A DNA stretch of 9,267 nt from an uncultured Bacilli bacterium. GTDB lineage: Bacteria > Bacillota_I > Bacilli_A > RF39 > UBA660. The notes under the pieces are model-generated. The model saw only the letters and a program-made list of their open reading frames with translations. It made no database searches and had not been told where the DNA came from. The number at the start of each line of letters is the position of its first letter. Position 1 is the stretch's first letter. The stretch covers positions 1 through 9,267 of the forward strand of contig CAKOYC010000035.1 in NCBI GenBank assembly GCA_934130265.1, given 5' to 3'. A program made the position numbers and the translations under genes. Of the stretch, positions 5,271 to 9,267 are shown one piece after another.

Positions 5271-5942
5271 ATGGAAATTCTAAGAGTAGACAATTTAACT
5301 AAAATTTATGGTAAAGATACAACTAAAGTAGTAGCATTAGATCATGTGTCTTTTACAGTAGAAAAAGGAGAATTTGTTGCTATTGTTGGAGCATCAGGAT
5401 CTGGTAAATCAACCTTATTACATTTGATAGGTGGGGTTGATCGACCAACTTCTGGTAAGGTATATATAGATGGAAAAGATATCTTTAAATTTAATGATGA
5501 TAAACTTGCTATATTTAGAAGAAGACAAGTAGGATTAATTTATCAATTTTATAATTTAATACCTATCCTAAACGTAGAAGAAAATATTACTTTACCCCTT
5601 GCTTTAGATAATCGTGAAGTTGATAAAGAAAGACTAGCTAGTCTATTAAAATTACTAGGACTAGAAAATAGAAAAAATCATCTTCCTAATGAACTATCAG
5701 GAGGACAACAACAAAGAACAAGTATTGGTCGTGCTATAATTACAAATCCAACAATTATCTTAGCCGATGAACCAACTGGTAATTTAGATTCAAAATCAAG
5801 TGATGAAATAGTAGCGTTATTAAAAAAATCTAATAAAGAACTTAATCAAACAATAATTATGATTACTCATAATATGGAAATAGCAAAAGTTGCTGATAGG
5901 ATAATAAAAATTGAAGATGGAAAAATTGTTTCGGAGGTATAA
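5271..5942 (+). CDS. ABC transporter ATP-binding protein (MacB/LolD/BceA-like group)
   Basis: This cytoplasmic ATPase powers the FtsX-type permease encoded next to it. The 223 residues contain every nucleotide-binding element: Walker A GASGSGKST at 40-48, Q-loop Gln92 in YQFYNL, signature LSGGQQQR at 142-149, Walker B IILADEPTGNLD at 162-173 with Glu167, and the switch His200 in ITHNME. The aromatic near the start (Tyr13) is the likely A-loop. The combination of ALDHVSF, YQFYNLIPILNVEENI and LADEPTGNLDSK is typical of the MacB/LolD/BceA (type VII ABC) group, whose members work by mechanotransmission on envelope lipoproteins, peptides or antibiotics rather than by classical uptake. ATG 5271 follows AGGA (5260-5263). 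The stop is 2 bases before the permease start, and the permease's ribosome site GGAGG (5933-5937) lies inside this gene. Confidence 0.93.
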   Translation: MEILRVDNLTKIYGKDTTKVVALDHVSFTVEKGEFVAIVGASGSGKSTLLHLIGGVDRPTSGKVYIDGKDIFKFNDDKLAIFRRRQVGLIYQFYNLIPILNVEENITLPLALDNREVDKERLASLLKLLGLENRKNHLPNELSGGQQQRTSIGRAIITNPTIILADEPTGNLDSKSSDEIVALLKKSNKELNQTIIMITHNMEIAKVADRIIKIEDGKIVSEV

Positions 5943-5944
5943 TT

Positions 5945-8515
5945 ATGACATTACTTAATAAATTAACAATTAAAAATCTTAAATTAAATAAAAAAAGAAC
6001 TATTGTTACAATTATTGGTATTATGTTATCAGTAGCTTTAATTACAGCAGTAGCATCTATGTATGCTAGTGGAATTAAATCTTTAATAAAATATGAAACC
6101 ATTATCAAAGGTGACTTTCATACCGCTTTTTATAATGTTCCTACTAGTGATATTGATAAATTTGTAAATAATAGAAATATTGAAAAATTAAATATAACAG
6201 AAGGATTTGGTTATGCTAAAATAGATTCTAAAAATGAAGATAAACCTTATGCTTATCTAAAAGGATTTACTAAAGACGCTCTTAATAATTTATCTGTTAG
6301 ATTAGTTAAGGGTAGATTACCAGAAAATACTAATGAGATAGTTATACCAACTCATTTAAAAACAAATGGTCGCTTAGATTTAAAACTTAATGATAGTATT
6401 ACACTAGAAGTTGGCAAAAGAATAGATTCTAAAGGTAGCGAACTATCTCAAAGTGATAAGTATCAAAATACTGCTGGTGAACAGTTAGTTGAAATGCAAA
6501 CTAAGACTTATAAAATAGTAGGTATTATAGAAAGACCTGCTACTAATATTGAATATTATACTGCTCCAGGTTATACCTTTATTACCTATATGGATAGTAA
6601 AAACTTATCTGGAAATGTAGATATCTATGCTAAGTTTACAAAAGATGGTGTAAAAAACTGGGATAAAACAATTGCTAATATTTTAGGAGTATCCCAAGTA
6701 TTATTTAGAAAAGTCTATAATCAAGAAATAGAATCAGAAAAACTAACTGAACAATTAAAAAAGACTTATATGTTTGATGTGAATAAATATCTTATTGATT
6801 TAGAAACTAATCCTATTTCAAGTACTAGTATAGGAGACTTAGGAAAAGTACTTGCTATTGTGATAGTTATTATAGTATTTACCTCTATATTTTGTATTAA
6901 AAATAGTTTTGATATATCAATTACTGAAAAAATAAGACAGTATGGTATGTTAAGAAGTATAGGAGCTACTAAAAAGCAAATAAAGAGAAATGTTTTTTAT
7001 GAAGCTACTATCCTTGGTTTAATAGGTATACCCTTAGGAATAATCTTAGGCTGCTTAGCTACCTATATATTAATCATTATTAGTAATTATTATTTAATTG
7101 ATGTAGTTCAAACTGGTTTTAAATTAGAATTAGTATTTTCAACTTATGCTATTTTAGTAGCTATAATATTAGGTATAATAACTATCTATTTCTCAGCATT
7201 AAAAAGTGCTACAAGAGCTTCTAAAGTATCAGAAATAGATTCTATTAGAAATAGTGCTAATTTAAAAATTTCTTCTAAAAAAATCAAATCTCCTAAATAC
7301 ATAAAAAAACTATTTGGTATAGGAGGAGTAATATCTTTTAAGAATTTGAAAAGAAATAAGAAAAAGTATAGAACTACTATTATATCAATAACAGTTTCGA
7401 CCTTTGTATTTATCGCTTTATATAGCTTTATGGAATTAGCTTTTCAAAATGTAAATAATGAGTTAAAAGTATCTGATTTTAATATCTCATTAAGTACTAA
7501 TGCAATTAATGATTATTCATATAATAAGTTTCTTAAAACAGTTAATTTATCTGGTATAGAAGATTATGCTATATTAAGAAATAGTGAATTATCTTTTACT
7601 GGTTCTCATTCTAGTAAAGAATATTTAGAATATTTTGGTACTAAAAATCAAAGTGATGCTGAAGGACATATTACTATTTTTGCTATAGGTAAAAAACAAT
7701 ATGATAAGTATATTAAATCATTAGGGTTAAACTATGATGATATAAAAGATAAAGCGATACTTTTTGATAAGCAATATATAACTAGTTATGATAAAAACAA
7801 TAATAAAATAACAAAGAATATTAGAGTATATGACTTTAATAAAGGTGATGTAATTACCTCTACTAACCAATTAAACTTAGAAATAGGGACTATATCTTCT
7901 ATAGAACCTGATTTTCTAAAATGGCTATCTAACAGCTACTTAATAATTAGTGATGAAATGTTTGATAAGATAGCTAAAACCAATAACTTAGATATTTATT
8001 ATAAAGCAAGTAATGCTGATAAACTACAGGATGAACTTGATAGTTATCTAAGTGGGGAAAGTTATAATATTGATAATAAAGAAGAAAATGTAAGAATAAT
8101 GAATAACTTATTTACCTTAATTGCTATATTTCTATATGGATTTATTATTGTAATCTCATTAATTGGAATAACTAACATCTTTAATACTATTACTACTAAT
8201 ATGGAATTAAGAAAACAAGAATTTGCTATGTTAAAATCTATTGGTATGACTTCAAAAGAATTTAAAAGAATGATAAGATTAGAAAGTTTATTTATGGGTA
8301 TTAAATCATTACTATTTGGTATACTTATTGGAACAATATTATCTTATTTGATTTACCTATCTTCAGATTCTGATATACCTTATAAACTACCTATCGTTGC
8401 TATTATAATATCTATACTAGTAGTATTTATACTTATCTCCTTAATTATGAAGTATTCTCTTAATAAGATTAATAAACAAAATACTATTGAAACGATTAGA
8501 AATGAAAATATCTAG
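5945..8515 (+). CDS. FtsX/MacB-type ABC permease with two extracellular domains
   Basis: This is the membrane partner of the preceding ATPase. The 856 residues show an internal duplication. Half one has a membrane helix at about 19-40, an extracellular domain of about 250 residues (45-297), and three helices (about 299-319, 352-380, 398-418). Half two repeats this with a helix at 477-500, an extracellular domain of about 215 residues (501-718), and helices at about 720-745, 781-805 and 815-836. Each FtsX core carries the cytosolic coupling motif: YGMLRSIGATKKQIKR at 333-348 and FAMLKSIGMTSKEFKR at 760-775. Each half starts with a basic amphipathic stretch (KNLKLNKKR, KNLKRNKKK). Eight helices and two outer domains differ from BceB (ten helices, one outer domain). 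The likely role is export or extraction of an envelope-active peptide, or signalling about it to the two-component system downstream. The substrate cannot be told. Confidence 0.9.
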   Translation: MTLLNKLTIKNLKLNKKRTIVTIIGIMLSVALITAVASMYASGIKSLIKYETIIKGDFHTAFYNVPTSDIDKFVNNRNIEKLNITEGFGYAKIDSKNEDKPYAYLKGFTKDALNNLSVRLVKGRLPENTNEIVIPTHLKTNGRLDLKLNDSITLEVGKRIDSKGSELSQSDKYQNTAGEQLVEMQTKTYKIVGIIERPATNIEYYTAPGYTFITYMDSKNLSGNVDIYAKFTKDGVKNWDKTIANILGVSQVLFRKVYNQEIESEKLTEQLKKTYMFDVNKYLIDLETNPISSTSIGDLGKVLAIVIVIIVFTSIFCIKNSFDISITEKIRQYGMLRSIGATKKQIKRNVFYEATILGLIGIPLGIILGCLATYILIIISNYYLIDVVQTGFKLELVFSTYAILVAIILGIITIYFSALKSATRASKVSEIDSIRNSANLKISSKKIKSPKYIKKLFGIGGVISFKNLKRNKKKYRTTIISITVSTFVFIALYSFMELAFQNVNNELKVSDFNISLSTNAINDYSYNKFLKTVNLSGIEDYAILRNSELSFTGSHSSKEYLEYFGTKNQSDAEGHITIFAIGKKQYDKYIKSLGLNYDDIKDKAILFDKQYITSYDKNNNKITKNIRVYDFNKGDVITSTNQLNLEIGTISSIEPDFLKWLSNSYLIISDEMFDKIAKTNNLDIYYKASNADKLQDELDSYLSGESYNIDNKEENVRIMNNLFTLIAIFLYGFIIVISLIGITNIFNTITTNMELRKQEFAMLKSIGMTSKEFKRMIRLESLFMGIKSLLFGILIGTILSYLIYLSSDSDIPYKLPIVAIIISILVVFILISLIMKYSLNKINKQNTIETIRNENI

Positions 8516-8517
8516 AT

Positions 8518-8543
8518 AGGGAGCTTCGGCTCCCTTATATTTT
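8518..8543 (+). terminator. UUCG-loop intrinsic terminator after the ABC operon
   Basis: A perfect 7-bp stem AGGGAGC (8518-8524) / GCTCCCT (8529-8535) closes the very stable TTCG tetraloop, followed by T-rich TATATTTT. It starts 3 bases after the permease stop codon. This is the most GC-rich spot in the window. Confidence 0.82.
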
Positions 8544-8551
8544 GCTATAAT
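8543..8551 (+). promoter_or_regulatory. Extended -10 promoter of the response regulator gene
   Basis: TGCTATAAT (8543-8551) is a TGn-TATAAT extended -10. The -35 position falls in the terminator hairpin and has no consensus match, which extended -10 promoters tolerate. Transcription would start near 8558, so the leader is only about 16 bases, beginning just before the ribosome site GGGAGC. Confidence 0.6.
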
Positions 8552-8559
8552 ATTAATGA

Positions 8560-8566
8560 AGGGAGC
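8560..8566 (+). promoter_or_regulatory. Ribosome binding site that duplicates the terminator's 5' arm
   Basis: AGGGAGC here is identical to the upstream terminator arm at 8518-8524, so both can pair with the single GCTCCCT at 8529-8535. It is the ribosome site that fixes the response regulator start at ATG 8574 (7-nt spacing). In read-through RNA it could be masked; in RNA from the local promoter it would be free. Confidence 0.5.
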
Positions 8567-8573
8567 TACAAAT

Positions 8574-9230
8574 ATGAATATTTTATTAGTAGAAGATATA
8601 GAATCAATTATTAAAGGACTTACATATTCCTTGGAAAAAAGTAATTATAAACTAGTTATTAAAACTACAATAAAAGATACTAAAGAATACTTACTTTCTA
8701 ATACAAATATTGATTTAATCATTCTTGATATTACTTTACCTGATGGTAATGGTTTTGATTTATTTGTAAATACTATTAAAAACTTAAAGATACCAACTAT
8801 TTTCTTAACAGCAAAAGATGAAGAAGATGATATTGTTAAAGGTCTAGATATAGGAGCAGAAGATTATATAACTAAACCTTTTTCTACTAGGGAAGTAATA
8901 GCAAGAATTAATCGAATATTATTAAGATGTAAAAAGAAAAGTATTATTAAGATTAAAGATATTTCTTATGATATGGATAAATTAGTTTTAATGAAAAATA
9001 ATACGCCTATAGAATTAACAGCATTAGAGTTAAAACTAGTCAATCTCTTATTTGTAAATATAAATAAAGTTGTAAGTAGAAATGTTATCTTAGATAAGAT
9101 TTGGGATTGGACTGGTAATTATGTTGATGACCATACAGTAACCGTTTACTTTAAAAGAATAAGAGAAAAAATAGGAACCACTATAATTACTACTATTAAA
9201 GGAATGGGGTATAGAATAGATGAAGACTAA
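8574..9230 (+). CDS. OmpR/PhoB-family DNA-binding response regulator
   Basis: This two-component regulator, when phosphorylated on Asp by its sensor kinase, binds tandem DNA half-sites. The 218 residues show the receiver domain (1-115) with acidic pair Glu7-Asp8, phospho-acceptor Asp52 in LILDITLPDGNG, Thr79 in FLTAKD, and Lys101-Pro102 in YITKPFS. A winged-helix output domain follows (about 122-216), with the ELTALELKLVNLL segment, the recognition region DDHTVTVYFKRIREKIG and the terminal wing TTIKGMGYRID. ATG 8574 is used because MNILLVEDIE begins the receiver fold there and GGGAGC lies 7 nt upstream. An in-frame ATG at 8556 would consume that ribosome site. The last 11 bases overlap the next gene, the usual regulator-kinase coupling. 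Its position behind an FtsX-type ABC transporter suggests that transporter as a target. Confidence 0.93.
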   Translation: MNILLVEDIESIIKGLTYSLEKSNYKLVIKTTIKDTKEYLLSNTNIDLIILDITLPDGNGFDLFVNTIKNLKIPTIFLTAKDEEDDIVKGLDIGAEDYITKPFSTREVIARINRILLRCKKKSIIKIKDISYDMDKLVLMKNNTPIELTALELKLVNLLFVNINKVVSRNVILDKIWDWTGNYVDDHTVTVYFKRIREKIGTTIITTIKGMGYRIDED

Positions 9231-9267
9231 ACTTAGATTAAAACAATATATTACCTCTACCTTAATT
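9220..9267 (+). CDS. N-terminal fragment of a probable sensor histidine kinase (3' partial)
   Basis: Only 16 codons are in the window: MKTKLRLKQYITSTLI. ATG 9220 overlaps the response regulator end by 11 bases in another frame. A basic start followed by a turn to hydrophobic residues fits the cytosolic lead into a first membrane helix, and sensor kinases usually follow OmpR-type regulators in this way. No kinase motif is visible, so the call rests on position and the N-terminal pattern. Confidence 0.6.
   Translation, partial: MKTKLRLKQYITSTLI

Noticed and set aside
5863..6108. Open reading frame of 81 codons on the - strand
   Set aside because: It lies antisense across the end of the ABC ATPase and the start of the permease, both clear genes. 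Its hydrophobic product is what AT-rich antisense sequence gives.
5271..8515. Calling the transporter BceAB
   Set aside because: The permease has two outer domains and about eight helices instead of BceB's single outer domain and ten helices, so the symbol would mislead.
8556..8573. In-frame ATG start for the response regulator
   Set aside because: The ribosome site GGGAGC lies inside this extension, which adds MKGATN before the standard receiver start.

Overview
The window looks like chromosome from an AT-rich, low-GC Gram-positive bacterium. It carries spore genes (spoVAC, spoVAD, spoVAE and a SigF/SigG-like sigma factor), short intergenic gaps, strong GGAGG ribosome binding sites, and all genes on the + strand. 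TGA is a stop (it ends spoVAC in an ATGA overlap) and TGG encodes Trp, so the mycoplasma code is not used. The best guess is an uncultured gut lineage of Bacilli near Erysipelotrichales or the RF39-type groups. This rests on composition and gene style only, not on any search.

Layout. (1) 1-318 is the C-terminal end of a probable Rpn-family PD-(D/E)XK nuclease with four in-frame 24-bp repeats, closed by a hairpin terminator. (2) 380-2211 is a compact spoVAC-spoVAD-spoVAE operon, the minimal clostridial-type set for loading dipicolinic acid into the forespore. It is preceded by a sequence matching the forespore SigG consensus (TGTATA-N17-CATACTA). (3) 2255-3223 encodes an unrecognised secreted protein whose ribosome binding site and start codon sit inside an inverted repeat. 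(4) 3302-3949 encodes a short sporulation-type sigma factor most like SigF/SigG. (5) 4003-5183 is a two-gene cassette with its own consensus promoter: a 77-aa unknown protein followed by a HipA/CtkA-like Ser/Thr kinase without the HipA N-terminal domain. (6) 5271-8515 is an ABC ATPase plus an 856-aa FtsX/MacB-type permease with two extracellular domains. Its promoter carries an 11-bp-period direct repeat TTGTAAC-N4-TTGTAAC, and the operon ends in a UUCG-loop terminator. (7) 8574-9267 is an OmpR-family response regulator and the first 16 codons of an overlapping gene, probably its histidine kinase.

How the parts may work together. The spoVA genes, and possibly the secreted protein and the sigma factor, form a sporulation block. 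The sigma factor is a plausible activator of the spoVA promoter. The kinase cassette looks independent, perhaps toxin-antitoxin or regulatory. The last four genes form a transporter/two-component module, probably for sensing and exporting an envelope-active compound; the direct repeat is a candidate site for the regulator. Most attention should go to the unknown secreted protein with its start-site hairpin, the small-protein/HipA-like kinase pair, and the alternative RNA pairing in front of the response regulator.
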